The notes: generated from the letters alone by a model not told the origin. Shown: positions 1 through 12,362, numbered from the stretch's first letter. The stretch is 64,000 nucleotides of DNA from Galerina marginata (GCA_023014335.1 JAECYW010000017.1:496001-560000), one strand, 5' to 3'. A program made the numbers and translations.

Positions 1-278
1 CCTGTTCATTTTGTGCTTAAATCTTTCATAATTAATTCAGTAGAGCCTTTGACTCGTAATGCACGACCCGAAATCACCACGAACTCATATCATCCTTTGC
101 ATTGTGAGGTTCAGATGAGAATTTAATTACTCAACTTGAAATTTAAGGTAGTCACAACAAATTATACTACTAAATATATGTATTCATCCATTTTTACAAC
201 GTCACCGACGTCCTCGACGACCTCGACGATGAGGAACTGGGGGGAGACTCGCCGGTCCGCGAGTTTTAAACTCCGCTT

Positions 279-1239
279 GGAGGTAAGATCAACCATGTTC
301 GAACGTTGTTGATCTTACCTCCTGCTTCCTCCTCGCTCCTCACACCGCCTCCATCACCTCTCCTCCTTCTTCCCCAGCTGTGGCCAGCAGCGAATCCTCG
401 AGCCCGGGGATACCACTGGCCCGACTGGAGGGCTCATCATCCCACCCACCGTCACGCAACACCACGCGCCGCGTGCCTCTCCCCTGAAAAGGGATGTAGG
501 CCGGCATTCGACACGACGTCGACTCCGGACGAAGACTGTCGGCGCCAACGACATTTGAGGGCTTGGGGGGTAACCCAGGAAGTCAGGGGGGGTTGGAAAC
601 ACGAAGGGAGGCCCTAGAAAAGGGACCGCACGGTGCGTAGCGGTTCGAGTCTCGCGACTCGAACTGCTTTCTTATACTCTCCATGCCTCCACCTCCACCG
701 TTCCTCCGCAGGTACGACGACGATAACGTCGTTACCTCTAGTGAGGACCCGCAACCGCCCACCTATCGCAGCCGCGCCCCGCCGTCCCTTCGTCGAACCA
801 GCTCGACCGACGGTCCCCTCGCATCAACCTCCCTCCCCTAACGACCGCCGACGCCTCTCCTAGCGTCGCCTACGTTGCCAATCGCCTCCACCCCGTGCCG
901 TGGGTCGAGGCCAGCACGCAACATGGGCCCATCCACCACACCTGTCGTCCGCGGCACCAGCACCAGCATCAGCATCAAAGCAGCGCCAGCGCCGAATGGC
1001 CAATGGGCTGCTGCTGGTAGGTCTACCGTCTCGTCGGTTGAGTCTGGTGCCACGGACAAAGGGAAACCACGACCACCAACCACCGACAGCCCCTCGCGCT
1101 GTCCCCATGGACTGCGACGACGGACGAGCGTGAGCGTGAGCGGGGCGGCGGAAGCATGAACGGCGGCGGCGTCGTCGTCGTTGTTGTTTGCTGGGGATCC
1201 GGTGATACCAAGGTACGAGCAGCGATAAGCTGCTCGTAC
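279..1239. other. Three perfect hairpins (copy 1)
   Basis: Three short inverted repeats stand out in the non-coding core. Arms at 279-293 and 308-322 form a 15-bp stem with a 14-nt loop that itself contains GTTCGAAC. Arms at 643-651 and 656-664 form a 9-bp stem with a TCGC loop. Arms at 1213-1223 and 1229-1239 form an 11-bp stem with a GATAA loop. Copy 2 has the same three at 23416-23459, 23780-23801 and 24350-24376. Confidence 0.8.
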
Positions 1240-1699
1240 TGGTTCTTACTCCCCATGCCACTTCTGCTGCAGACCAGCAACCCGCGACGACACCCACTCC
1301 GCCATCAAGGTTCTCAACGAGACGACGACGACGACGAGCTGGACAGCTCGAGTTGAACACCAGGGCAAGGCCTTCGCCTGGTCCGCTGCCGCCATGTCCG
1401 CTGCCGCCATTCGCTCGGTAACCAGCACTTTCGCCGTGCTCGCCCTCCCCACTGTCACCGGGGAGCTAGAACGACGACGACGAGGGGAATAGGTTACACG
1501 AGTAGCAGGTACGTACGAGGGATATAGGCCAGTCCGCCACTGCGACTTGCCCGCTGACCCATCCCTTCCCCCCTCCGGCCCACCTACCACCTCTTCCCCT
1601 CTGGCCCGCTTACCTCCTTCCCGCCACCTCTCCTCCCCCCCTTTTACATACATACAATACATATATCTTACAGAGCATTGTATTTCGTAGTAAAGAATA

Positions 1700-2782
1700 A
1701 AATTGAATATATGCAGGCTATTTAATTAGGAAGCAACCCCACTGAGAAGATCGACGAAATTGTAAAGCTTGTGAGAATGATTTATAAACAAAATTGGTAC
1801 TGTTGGACTCGCATTTATCAGTAGATTACAGCTATACACATAAATATGGAGGGAAGGGCATATTGAGCATTGGGGAGAGCGAAAAGAGGGAGAGAATTGA
1901 ATGAAATCTATTTATAGCAATATTTCGGAGGAGCATCACTCATTGAAGGCCTTCCTATGACTTCCCCGTCACTTTTGGTGGTAAAAATTATATCATTAGG
2001 TTAGTATTAATTAGGAGATTATGAATACACATTTAAATTGGAGGGGACGAAAGAAACGAAGGCGATATACCCCCCAAAACAGACGGAGAATTTGCGAACA
2101 AATGAAATCTATTTTTATCGTGCCCGGTAATTGACGCCGAGCGTCATCCGAATGGATGGACGCGCATCCATCCCTTCCTGCACGAATTTCGGCATAAAAA
2201 TAAGACTGTTAGATTTGTAGAGCTCTCTAGATTACATATATGTATTTAATATTGAAAAATTCTAATGGGAGGAGCATGCAATGCGCCAAATGATTCCCAG
2301 CAGCAAGTTCGGGGTTCCTGAATGATTGCATCAATTGCACTATTAATATATCCACCTGTTCCGAGGGAGCCAGGAACCGAAATGACGCGTGTGTCGCGTG
2401 TTTCTAAATTTATCCGGTTTTGATGGATTTGACGCGTCGTCCCGAAATAGCGCAATATCCGGATTTGGTGTGGCAGGACTCATGGAACCCGTTGTCGGGT
2501 TCATTTTGACGCGACGTGCTGCACCTGGACGCGTAAAAACATCCCAGATGGCATCTACACCTAAATATAAGCCTATGGGCGCTTTCCCGACCCTGAGAAG
2601 CGCGTCCTACGACGAGCAGCACCCAAAACATTTTTTTTTACCTATGCCCGGGCTCCCCGAGCTCTTATAGCTCTTGTAGGGCATATGTAGGCCAAAAGGC
2701 CTTAGGCAATCTGCCGTTAAATCTGTATCAGACTGTTGGGCAGTTTCCCTAAGTTGATATATGTTACCAGCTTATACAGGTG
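1700..2782. repeat. Right terminal inverted repeat of the 5.7-kb element, copy 1
   Basis: The reverse complement of this stretch aligns with 20244 to about 21340, diverged by roughly a fifth to a quarter by eye. Shared landmarks are the blocks around AGCTCTTATAGCTCTTGTAG, AAGGCCTTTTGGCC and GGATGACGC.CGGCGTCAATTA. The inner part carries two TATAAATAGATTT-like boxes directed into the element. The inner boundary is approximate. Confidence 0.8.
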
Positions 2783-5593
2783 CTCCCTGTCCATGTTGGA
2801 ATGTCAGCCCTGTCTTATGCGGTTAAAAAGGCATATGTCCGCATACCTCAAGGTTCTGGGAACTGTACTGAAAATCAGTCTGTTGGAGCAGTTATAGGAG
2901 CAGTTAATAGTATGATGGGTCGCCAAGAGATTTCCCATGCGCAAGTCATGAGTTATCTTGTTGGTGGGGGAGATCACTATAAGTCGGACAAATTTGTCGT
3001 TTTACATTGGGGCCTCGTCAAAAAGTATGCCGAAGCAGAGTGGGACGTATATGAACGTAGGACCTCGGGCGACAGTGGAGATGATAGTGATCCAATGGCA
3101 CTCACGTTGGGTCCAAACTCGGTTAATGCATCGAACCAACGTCTTGACTATGTCTACCGGAGCCATGATCCTCAATTTGATAATTTGTGTCTTTACGATT
3201 TCGTTTCCTTGACTCAGAAGAACCGGCTTGGTAAAGACGCTGACGGTCACGTTGAACGTCCTGGTGGTTTCATTAGTAACGATCATCCCCAATGTTATAC
3301 CCATTACCTTTCTCTTCGAAGGGAACGTCATGTACCGGTGTTTTTGGGACCTGGTTTCCCAAACCCTGATAAGTCAGATGAAAAGCGAGAAACGTGGTCG
3401 AGGGATATGTTGATACTCTTCAAACCTTGGCGAAGTTCTTTGGAGCTGAAGGATTTGGATACGAGCTGGAGCGCCGCCTTCCACGACTACCGGCCTTCAC
3501 TGTCCGAAGTTCATGAACGGGTGATTAGGAATATGCATGTGCTTACGGAATGCAGTGAGGCTAGAGACAATCACCCTCGAAAAAATCGTACGCGTGTTTC
3601 TTGTGATGAGATTGACGATGAGGAAACGAAGGTTCAGGTTGATGATGTTTCGGGATCCAGTCATATTGTCGATTTTGGTGAAGTTTACGCTTTCGATCCC
3701 TTCAATGGTGTGGAGGGCAGTGATGAGACAGCTGCCGATTTAACAGATTATAGAGACGTTATTGACGAAGATGATTCACGACTGTTGGACATGTACTTAC
3801 CTGCGGACAGTAACCCGTTACCGTTAGTTGAGTCGATATCTAGTATTGCACCGTCGAAAGTAAGAGACGAAGACGTCATAGCGCTTGCCGAGCATTCCGC
3901 AATTATGACAGAGAAAAGGAAAAGGAAGCGTCGTGTTGCGGACGAGGGTGACAGTGAAGAATTTTCCGCCAATGGCAGAAAGCGTCGTCTAGGTTCACCT
4001 ATCGCGGGGCGTGTAACTTTGGCGGATGGTATGCCTTCGTCTTATCAACAGTTCAGAGGCGCGCAGGTTGCGGAGTTGGTCGTTGGTGAAATGGGACTGG
4101 CGAGTAACCCGGAGCAGATGCTGGCGTTTGATCTTGTGGCCAGGCACATGGTGGTCGACGATTCGGAGCAGCTTTTAGTACATATTGCAGGAGTTGGTGG
4201 GACTGGAAAATCTCACGTGATCAAATCAATCGTCATGCTGTTTGAAAGACTTGGGCGTCGGTCTGAGTTACTTCTTGGAGCGCCTACTGGTATTGCCGCA
4301 GTTCTCATAAGGGGTCAGACGCTCCATTCCTTGATTCTTTCCTCGCCAAACAATAAATCCAGGGATCTACATATGTTGATAGACATATGGAAACCAGTCA
4401 AGTACCTCATTGTAGACGAAGTATCCATGGTTGGCGCTCGTTTTTTGAGTCAGCTTTCTAGTAGAATGCGTCAAGGTAAAGGCGACGATCTTTCAAATGC
4501 TGGTAAGCCGTTCGGTGGGGTTAACGTCATATTTATGGGAGATTTTGCCCAGTTAAAGCCACCTAAGCAGTACGCTCTCTATTCAAACGAGCTTGTTAAA
4601 AATCAGTCGTTTGCAGAGTCTAGAAATGAAAAGGGTATAAGTGCTATGAATGGTGCGTTTCTATGGCGCCAGGTCAAGACTGTTGTGGAGTTGATCCGTA
4701 ACCAGCGTCAGTCTGAAGATCCAGAGTACGCCGCTTTCCTTGCAAGGTTGCGGCTTGGTCAATGCAATCCTCGATTTGTAGCGTCTCTGGGCGTTTCAGA
4801 CTTGGACTACTTAAAAAGTCGGATGCTTGAGAACCACTCGTCCGATCCGGCGGTCATCGAAAGCTTCAAAGATGCTCCTATTATCGTCGGAAGCAAGGCC
4901 CTCCGCGACGTATTGAATGTCAAGCTTGTGAGGTATCACGCTCGGCGACATGGAGCTCAGCTGAGAGTTTACCACTCTCGTGATTATGTTGCTAAGCAAT
5001 TGGTGGTCGGGCGTCCACGAGAGATGCTATGGAGTCTGTCTTCCAGTGTTAACCGTGAATCTTTTGGTCGTCTACCGCTTTTTATTGGGATGAAGGTGAT
5101 GGTCACGGAAAACCTCGCATTTGATAATGGTATTGTGAACGGCTCAGAAGGTATTATATACGATCTAAAATACGATGAAGATGATACTGGTACAAGATAT
5201 GCGAAAGTGGCATATGTCACATTCTCTGGTTGCGGGGTGAGAATAGACGGTCTCCCTGAAGATGTTGTTCCTATATTTCCTGTCGTGACGCGCATAGAAC
5301 ACAACCCTTTGAGAAATTCTGCGATTAAAAGTAGAGCGTTTAGCCGGAGGCAGCTTCCGTTGGTCCCTGCATATGTATATACAGACTTTAAAAGCCAAGG
5401 TCGCACTTTGGTGAGGGCAATTGTCGACTTGGCTACGGCTAGAGGGCAGGGAGTGTATGTAATGCTTTCTAGAGTGAAATCGCTCAGCGGTCTTTTGATC
5501 CTTAGATGGTTCCCGGCTTCTAGGGTTTACCATCGCCTGCCAGAGGAGTTGAGAAGTGAGTTGGCTCGTTTGCAGTCGCTTAGCATCGTATAG
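2783..5593 (+). pseudogene. Helitron PIF1-type helicase half, copy 1 (5' truncated)
   Basis: This is the C-terminal half of a Helitron transposase, the SF1B PIF1-family helicase that unwinds DNA during rolling-circle transposition. The reading frame of about 935 residues has no ATG at its start, because its natural 5' half (Rep) is missing here; the frame begins directly at the inserted TIR element. Visible motifs are Walker A GGTGKS near residue 473, Walker B IVDEVS near 548, motif III FMGDFAQLKPP near 592, and the C-terminal SQGRTL and VMLSRVKS motifs near 870 and 895. An acidic, basic-patch-containing linker (residues about 270-410) separates the Rep-proximal region from the helicase. It is identical to the copy at 25920-28730. 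With the Rep half absent it cannot encode a complete transposase here. Confidence 0.9.
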
Positions 5594-5989
5594 ATGCTCT
5601 GGCGTCCGCTTGGTTTACCTTTACTGGGATTTGGCTTGGGTAAGGGCAGGACAGAGAGTAAATAATTAGATGTATAGCCTTGTTAGTCGTAGGTCCATGT
5701 ATCTCTTTAAATGCTAATGTTAAATGTTGCGAACAATGATGCTATCGACTTTCAGGACCATGGAACTTAGATCAGTTGCACGATAGGTGACCCCTAGTAG
5801 CGAAGACGGTGCGTGTATTTAGGAATTTGTATGAAGCAACATCCCCTGACTCTCGAAGTTATTCGGCCGCTATACAGAAATTCTAGTCTGTGGCAGGAGG
5901 AAATGTAATAAATAGGAAATCAGTAATATAATTTAAATGAAAGGAGGAGGCAAGCGATTGTTTTTTTAATGTGCTGCTACTTTGATTTT
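5594..5989. other. Intergenic, no gene seen
   Basis: AT-rich spacer between the helicase stop and the F-box gene. CTAG occurs near 5795 and 5883, the second next to a weak ACAG..CTGT inverted repeat, but I could not identify a convincing Helitron 3' end (hairpin followed by CTRR). Confidence 0.5.
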
Positions 5990-7137
5990 TTACGGGATTA
6001 GGGGCGTCTCGGAAAGAGGTCTCTCTGGAGTCTCGTAAGTAACACACCAGAATAGTGGAAGTTGTCCGTGGACTTCAGTTACTGTCGCCGCGTATCGGTC
6101 TACAGTCTCCTCTGCCATGCTGAACGTTCTTAACCATCCGTCACTACATACCGCTTTCTTCCAGACAACGGTACCAAACACAAGGTCTGTTAAAGTGTAT
6201 CTGTCATCTCCGGCACGGGTGATGTTGACGCGTTGTAGCTCTAGCGCATCTTTAAGGGGGAAGCTGAATACGGGTTCTAATAGGGACCATTCGTTGATAC
6301 TGAACCTGCGAAGAATCTTGAATAACGATGGAGATGACGCCAGCACGGCAGATGCCTCCTGTCAAAGAATGTTAGCAAGTTTCGTTGATGCTTCAATTAG
6401 TCTATCCTCACCAGTGCATTCGCTGTAGGCGTTTGGATGACTAGTTCCCGTATGGATGGGAATGACGATCCGATAAGTGTTAGCGCCTTGCCTATTTTCT
6501 TGCCGACACTGAAATCGAGGGTGACAAATAGCTCGCGCAGTACTGTGTTTCTGGGAGAGCAGCCAGTGGCGGCTGATATCAGATAATTCAAGTCGTCCAT
6601 ATCCATGAGTAGCGAAATGCGTATACGCGTCACGCTCCGGTTGGCCGCAATTAGTGTTAATTTGATGTCGCCATTCAAGCTTAGAACTCGAAGATGGGAC
6701 AGAGTTTTTGGGGCCGTCGTTGAAGACGGTGCGCCAGTTACACGGAACCGATCCATCAGATGCATAAGCAATCGGGAATGGTCCGACGAGACAGCGAGCG
6801 TCAAGCTCTGCAGGAAGTCCATCTTCTGGAGGGCGGCGCAAAGTATCCAGTATGTCAGGTAAACCTCTGCGTTCGACTTGGTGCTGTACTGCAGACTTCT
6901 GGTGTATTTGCCATAACTTTCCGAGGACTCCACCACCGTCTTGAAGAATTTGCGTGCTCGAACATATTTTAGTGATATATGCCGATACAATATCCTGGCG
7001 GTGATGTCATGCATTAGCCAAGATACGCGTATTAGCGACAACTTATCCGTATCCGGGAGATATTCTGCTATTCCATTAAGCAGTTCTGGGGCCATCGCAG
7101 CCAGAGATGCTCTGGGTCTGAAAACCGATGTTATCAA
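5990..7137 (-). CDS. F-box protein, copy 1 (intact)
   Basis: This minus-strand gene has two exons, 7137-6412 and 6358-5990, joined by a 53-nt intron with GTGAGG donor, GCTAAC branch-point-like box and GACAG acceptor. Together they give 364 residues in one frame. The N-terminal MAPELLNGIAEYLPDTDKL region, followed by a hydrophobic segment with W and R residues, is a typical fungal F-box (Skp1-binding, SCF ubiquitin ligase adaptor). The rest resembles the variable leucine-containing region of basidiomycete F-box proteins and would bind an unknown target. Start: ATG at 7137; an in-frame ATG (MAPELLN) 14 codons later is an alternative. F-box genes are common passengers near fungal transposons. 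The copy at 29127-30275 has a one-base insertion in exon 2. Confidence 0.75.
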
Positions 7138-8198
7138 GGGAAGTCGCGTACAGTGAATTACTTACGATGCTTCCATGGCATATGTGAATGGTGTGGACTG
7201 TAGGACCTGAATGAAATCTGCAATCCCATTTAAACGCAATGGTTGACTCAAGCGACTATGGTTTTTTGCTGTCTTACGATTTAGGGTAGCGCTTCATCCA
7301 GAGGTATTGTCGGGGTTATTTACCGATATCCGATGTCGGATGTATGTCTTACGGTTGTTGTTGGCTGTTAATTGACTCTGTATTTGACGTACAAATAACA
7401 CTACACATGTCATTATGACACGTTGCGTCACCGTTTGTCTGCTTTGTATGTCTTCGAGCTTCTAAGTGCGAAATGTTACTATAGTGACTGCTGCGATATT
7501 TTTTTGTTGTTTAGGCCTTTGTTAAGGTGTGTGTTTATTTGCTTAATACTTACTTGAAGATCTTTCCTTGTGTCTTTCTTACACGACATGTAGTCTCGAT
7601 ATTCGCTCGAAATATGCCATGGTTTAGAGCTGGGTGGTGGCTGGGTATATAAGGAGTCCCGAATTTCTTCCAGCAGATCGACATCTTCATCACTGCAATG
7701 CCTGTCGAGATGGGCAGATATTCTGAACGGTATCTCATTGAACAACAACGCAGGTCGTCAAACTTGACGACTTTTCAGGTTTACCCGTTCCCATCAAGGC
7801 TCTTGGAAGTCGCATAGTAAGTCCTTTTACATGACTGTATGATATTGACCCTCATTATCAACAGTCCACTCGATTTCCGTGGATGTCTTCTGGCACCTGA
7901 GTTGCTCTCCACGCACTCTCGGAGTCACACGTTCCAAATGCCTGTATGCTTTCATGGATACGGTTTGCTGCCTGTCACGACCAGGGGGGGGGGTGTTCTC
8001 TTGGTATGTGGTGCGGATTCGGATGACCATTGCGGTTTCTTCAGTAAGTGTCCTGTCGCATCCGTTGTTCTTTTTCTGAATATCTTTATGCTGGTTAAGT
8101 TGATGTTGACAAACTTCTTTACGAAAATTTAAATGTCAAGTGCGTTCAGTACGGTTTGAGATTAGGTGCGTCGTATAAATTTTATTCGTTTTGTATAG
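7138..8198. other. Mostly non-coding; weak minus-strand exon-like ORFs
   Basis: Minus-strand frames at 7748-7479 and 8030-7827 look exon-like. The first ends at a good donor (CAA|GTAAGT) near 7556, and the second starts with an ATG at about 7951-7949 in a frame reading MKAYRHLERV. I could not assemble them into a convincing gene and recognise no domain. A plus-strand acceptor (TATAG) at 8198 precedes the next ORF. Confidence 0.3.
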
Positions 8199-8942
8199 TT
8201 GCTCATCGATGTTCAAGATGGATTTTCGTCATCTTCTGCAGGGTTGTCGACGCCTGACTCTGCTCCCTTAACCGATTTCCTTAGTGAACCGCTCAGAGAG
8301 TCCGATGGGCAAATAACTTTGTCCGGCATCCTCGAGTACCCTCCGACCGCTGACGGTGCCTCTATTGGCAGAGCGTCTCTCAATAGTTCGATGCTGTCCG
8401 TCGCATCGAATGCCGGTTCTGATGGCTCCATCGCGCCCTTTATATCGAGCTCAAGTTCTGATGACTATATGCCATCTCTTGTGTCGAATTCGGATTCAGA
8501 CGAATCCATGCCGTCCCTTGCGCCGAACTCGGATTCGGACGATTCTATGCCGTCGCTTGAATCGGTCTCAGATTCTGATGATTCTATTCCTTCTGTCGCG
8601 TTGATCTCTGACTCCGATGATGATTACCTTCCCAGCGACTCTACCGATGATCCGAAGGCTGATATGGCGTCGGATGGTTCTTCTAAATCGAGCCATAGTT
8701 CGATGGAAGATTTGCTACTCAGTGACGGTGCAGTCAACGAGGTGCTTGATTCCACCAAGTACCTCTTGACTGAAAAGATAGTGGGTGGATGGACCTGTTT
8801 GGATGGTAACGAAAATTTCGACATCGATGGCCCAAGGCGGTATGCTTCGCGCGAGGCATCAACGACTCAGACTTCCGAGAACTTGTGCGAATCCGATGCT
8901 GAAACGGGTGCGTTTATCGAGTCCTTTGAGTTCGATTTCTGA
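8199..8942 (+). CDS. Ser/Asp-rich acidic protein exon, copy 1
   Basis: This open frame of 247 codons begins directly after a splice-acceptor-like TATAG and lacks an ATG at its start, so it is probably an internal or terminal exon. The translation is very acidic and serine-rich. Residues about 90-150 hold imperfect repeats of the form NSDSDDSMPSL, four or five times, suggesting a disordered region with possible casein-kinase-type phosphorylation sites. The C-terminal part (KIVGGWTCLDGNENF) is less repetitive. I recognise no family. It lies between an F-box gene and the SF1 helicase, both on the opposite strand, and is duplicated without change at 31337-32080. Whether it is expressed is unknown. 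Confidence 0.45.
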   Translation: MLIDVQDGFSSSSAGLSTPDSAPLTDFLSEPLRESDGQITLSGILEYPPTADGASIGRASLNSSMLSVASNAGSDGSIAPFISSSSSDDYMPSLVSNSDSDESMPSLAPNSDSDDSMPSLESVSDSDDSIPSVALISDSDDDYLPSDSTDDPKADMASDGSSKSSHSSMEDLLLSDGAVNEVLDSTKYLLTEKIVGGWTCLDGNENFDIDGPRRYASREASTTQTSENLCESDAETGAFIESFEFDF

Positions 8943-9475
8943 TGTTCTTTGCGTTTACTCTCTTTTCAGGTCTTTTCGACGGGAATGTTTATCCTCTCCT
9001 AGCTAGACCTGCTTCTCAGGATGTCAGTTCATCTCATACCTTGACCGAATTCGACTCTTTAGCTGGGCTAAGGGGACGAAGGAAGGTTCGTCGGGTAGAC
9101 GGTGAGTTGGTTTATATTGTTTTTTTTTTTTTTTTTTTTCGATACTCTTCTCATCGTCCCGTTGTTTTTTATAGATATATGTGACGAGTCATCTTATCCT
9201 CTTCTCGTTAGGCCTGATGGGTTGTGTTCTATTACCTCCTGTGTCGACACCGCCACACACAACTTCCGCGATGATCTATTCCTTTCCCAGATTCTCACTG
9301 ATTCGTACAAGCGTGACATCATATACTAAACTTTTGGCTGTTGTCCGTGTAGGCATAAATTTTGTTTTATTTTTGATTTTATCATAACGGTGTCCTGTTT
9401 TTATTTGATCCCATCAGGACACAGTGGTGGGTTTTGTAGGATCCAGGACAAAAAAATTGATTACATGTACTACTT
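8943..9475. other. Spacer with a T20 tract
   Basis: Only short frames are present. A run of 20 T lies at 9120-9139 (32258-32277 in copy 2), the same length in both copies. Acceptor-like TTTTCAG at 8963-8969 could extend the preceding exon into 8970-9100, but no domain is visible. Confidence 0.4.
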
Positions 9476-11402
9476 TTATTCGTCTACATCAATCACAATG
9501 TTAAGCGACCAAGCTCTTTCTTCGTACGCCCTCAAAAATGCGTGTCCTTTCGCGGTTTCCTCTCTGATGACCACTTTTATCGGCGGATTCATTACTTCAT
9601 CAGAAACCAGAAGTATAGAAAGCGCCTTGGCACGACTTATCGCAACATTGAGGCGTCTTCTGTCAAGGATGAATTCTATATCTGATGAATATGCCTGGAG
9701 AGCTGAGAATAGGCATATCACATAATCTGCCTCAGAGCCTATGCATAATCGAATTTAGAGAGTCGAAATGGAATATAGGGATAAATACCTGCCTTGCAAG
9801 CGTTCGATAGTGTCGATCGTAAGGTTAGATCTGGTGGATTGGATCGTCTTCCTTGTGTGCTGGGGTTTCTTGTCGAAATGCTGTCCTTGAGAGATATCCG
9901 TGTCCAGCTTTGATAGCGCTACCTTGACTGCCTGACGCTGTATACGGTGAGGTGCAGCAACAAAGATACTATCATTTGGACAGCAAGTTCGTAGATAGTG
10001 TACCAGTGCGGCTGCTACCAGGGCTTCTGAATTCACCTTAGACTCGTAGGTGATGTCCGAAGCTAACAAGGAATGATGAGAAATCTTGATAAGAGTGAGC
10101 GATATGGCTGGTCCGTCTGACACGTCTTTCGTAGTGGATATGGTATTGTTCATGTTGAACGGGACTTTGGGGGCTGTGAGAGTTTCTTGTGGGTGTTTGT
10201 GCCTGACCTTCATGATTGCTGAGAGAAACGCTTCCACTGTTGCAAATACATTCTTGTCAAAATCAGTCGGCTGGGGCATAGCTGATATCTTTTCCAGTGT
10301 TAGTGACATCGCTTGATCTTCCTTCTTCTGGGATTTGAAGTGTTGTGAGTAGATGGTCGATATAAAGTTGCATAGCCCTGTATTCATGCTACGCAAGTCG
10401 CTCCAATCAGATATTATCATGCATCCTTTGAGGGTTGTGCCTACTCACCGGAAATTTTCGACAAGCTGGATGACGTGGCTCAAGTGACTTGGACTTTCCT
10501 TCAACGAGGCCGATGTATGCGTTGCCCTCCGTATCATAGCACAATCTAGCAGGGATCCAAATATCGGTATTGACTCAATTTGTTGATATTTCGCCGAGAG
10601 GATCGGAGCCAGTTGTTCTGAGTCCCCGGTAATTATCACCCGTCCCTTTTGAGAAAGATAGCGAAATATGATGGACATCGTTCCGAAGACAATTTGGCTT
10701 GCCTCGTCCACGACCAGACAGTCGATCGCAAGTGACAGCCTTTGTGCTAGATTTGAAAGCTGCAATGTATGTTTTGTTTGTCGACTTGTAACAATTTCTT
10801 CAACAACGCACCTGGTATAGTGTTCCAAAGATGATGCGGCTCGCTGGACCTTGTCGCTGTGCTAGGGTATGATATTTGCCGTTCGTGACGAGCTCTATTT
10901 CTATATGATCCATCCAATCACGCGAAAACGAATCTACGTCACGATATGCATTTATCAACCTGACTAGTTTCCCGTGGCAGACGCTGACGGCCGCGTGAGT
11001 GATTGAGGTGATAAATATGATTTTGTCGGCTGGTCCGTGGTGATAGATTTCAATTTCGAGGAGGCGAAGGATTGACAATGCGATGGTGTGGGTTTTACCT
11101 GCACCTGTGTCGCCATGTCAAAGGTAAGTCTTTACAATGTAGGAAACATTATATTGACGCTCGTACCAGGAGGACCCCATACCACAGTTAATCTTTTTGA
11201 CAATATGTGTAGGGCCGCTTGCTGTTGGGATGGTTTCAACAACAGAAACGTGGCCGTCTGATTTCCAAGTTCACATAGTTCCCTGACCCGTTTTTGTATG
11301 TTATTCGCGCTCTCGATGAAACGCGAGGCGAGGGGAATGTCCTCGAAGGTGCTGGGTTGTAATGCGAGTTGGAGGAATGGTATGTTGCGATGCACCGCCT
11401 CC
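9476..11402 (-). pseudogene. SF1B (Upf1/Dna2-like) helicase, C-terminal part, copy 1
   Basis: Minus-strand exons at 11402-11166, 11095-10812, 10828-10445, 10420-9790 and 9721-9476 encode helicase motifs in order: a Q-motif-like LKPSQQQAA, Walker A GPPGAGKT formed across an intron near 11105-11165, the Ia-like IFITSITHAAV, Walker B CLVVDEASQ, motif III IITGDSEQLAPIL, a QLVENFR segment and motif VI RRLNVAISRAKAL. This is the DNA2/NAM7 (AAA_11/AAA_12) helicase core, which translocates 5'-3' on single-stranded nucleic acid. The gene is cut at its 5' side by the foldback element, and the sequence beyond that element (12363 on) is unrelated, so this copy has lost its nuclease and N-terminal parts. 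The matching copy at 32614-34540 is still linked to them. Exon borders are approximate. Confidence 0.85.
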
Positions 11403-12362
11403 ACTAGTAGCTACCACTCTGTGTGATATAACATAGGCAAGTGCCTGCACAGGCATTTATTTCCAGCCCACCTTTTCAAAGATATGAAATACTATGGCAA
11501 ACCCATTGACATAGACCTGTGTTATTGTCCCAGGCTATGTTTTTGCCTGCCAGGCTTTATTTCATTGCCCTCCTAGGACGATGTTTTTGCCATGTTTTTG
11601 ATTCCCAAGGCCTGTGTTTATGCTGTGTTTTTGCTTGCTAGGCCGATATTTCATTGTTGCCTAACACTGTGTCATTTCTATGTCTTTCCCTGCTAGGCTG
11701 ATATTTCTTTGCTTGCCTAGGGCAATGTTTTTGATATTTAACTGCTTGCCAGTATCTTATTTCATTGCCTGCCTGGTGAATATTTATTTTTCCTGTGAGA
11801 TATGATTATGTAATGTTTTGATGGCTCATAAAATTGCCTTTCCCATGCTCTCACACTTGTTTCCTCATCAAATTATGGCCTCAAATTGAAACATTTCATA
11901 GGATCAAAGGTCACACCCCTGCCAGCATGTGCCTCAAATATCACATCAAAATAACATAGATATCTCACATAATCAACCAAATATGCTTACCTAGAGATGT
12001 GACATAGAATTAACAGGCAAGTAAAACATCGTCAAAACATTGCCCTAGGCAAGCAAAGAAATACCAGCCTAGCAGGGAAAGACATAGAAATGACACAGTA
12101 TTAGGCAACAATGAAATATCAGCCTAGCAAGCAAAAACACAGCATAAACACAGGCCTTGGGAATCAAAAACATGGCAAAAACATCGCCCTAGGAGGGCAA
12201 TGAAATAAAGCCTGGCAGGCAAAAACATAGCCTGGGACAATAACACAGGTCTATGTCAATGGGTTTGCCATAGTATTTCATATCTTTGAAAAGGTGGGCT
12301 GGAAATAAATGCCTGTGCAGGCACTTGCCTATGTTATATCACACAAGTGGTAGCTACCACTC
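11403..12362. mobile_element. 960-bp foldback/MITE-like element, copy 1
   Basis: A non-coding element with terminal inverted arms of about 325 bp (11403 to about 11730, and about 12035 to 12362) that are roughly 95% identical by eye. The outer ends contain the near-palindrome GTAGCTACCACT. It carries no transposase frame. The left flank has CCGCCTCC, but the right flank (GGTGAAGG) does not repeat it, unlike copy 2, so this copy's right side has been exchanged by recombination or misjoined in assembly. Confidence 0.9.

Larger units (their letters stand above)
1..2782. mobile_element. Right part of 5.7-kb TIR element, copy 1
   Basis: These bases equal 23138-25919, the right half of the complete element at 20244-25919. 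The part up to about 1690 is GC-rich, contains CT- and GA-rich runs and several perfect hairpins, and has no ORF that I would call a gene. The part from about 1700 to 2782 is the terminal inverted repeat. It ends at the sequence CTCCCTG (2783-2789), which is the target duplication seen on both sides of the complete copy. The left half of this copy is outside the window. Confidence 0.85.
1..12362. repeat. 12.36-kb segmental duplication, copy 1
   Basis: This block matches 23138-35500 in order and orientation. I noticed only two differences: copy 2 has one extra C near 29490 (copy 1 about 6353), and an A at 11943 is a G at 35081. The right edge coincides exactly with the last base of the foldback element at 11403-12362. 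The left edge lies outside the window or at base 1. The block holds the right part of the 5.7-kb inverted-repeat element, the PIF1 half of the Helitron gene, an F-box gene, a Ser/Asp-rich ORF and the C-terminal part of the SF1 helicase. Either a very recent duplication or an assembly artefact would explain such identity. Confidence 0.95.

Noticed and set aside
306..1662. Several overlapping ORFs of 60-170 codons on both strands in the GC-rich core (also 23443-24799)
   Set aside because: They overlap in many frames, have low-complexity Pro/Arg/Ser/Thr composition, and arise because GC-rich sequence has few stops. No domain or consistent splicing.
2389..2670. 93-codon ORF, with antisense partners at 20358-20717
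   Set aside because: It lies wholly inside the terminal inverted repeat, so the same peptide appears from both arms; it is a by-product of the repeat.
3002..3331. 109-codon ORF antisense to the PIF1 helicase and similar shadows
   Set aside because: They overlap a long frame with complete helicase motifs and have no independent support.
5870..5900. ACAG..CTAG..CTGT near 5880 as the Helitron 3' terminus
   Set aside because: The stem is only four bases and CTAG lies inside it, not 10-12 nt after a hairpin as Helitrons require.
9120..9139. T20 tract as a retrotransposon poly(A) tail
   Set aside because: No target duplication, no reverse transcriptase or LINE/SINE-like sequence beside it, and it is embedded in a duplicated block.
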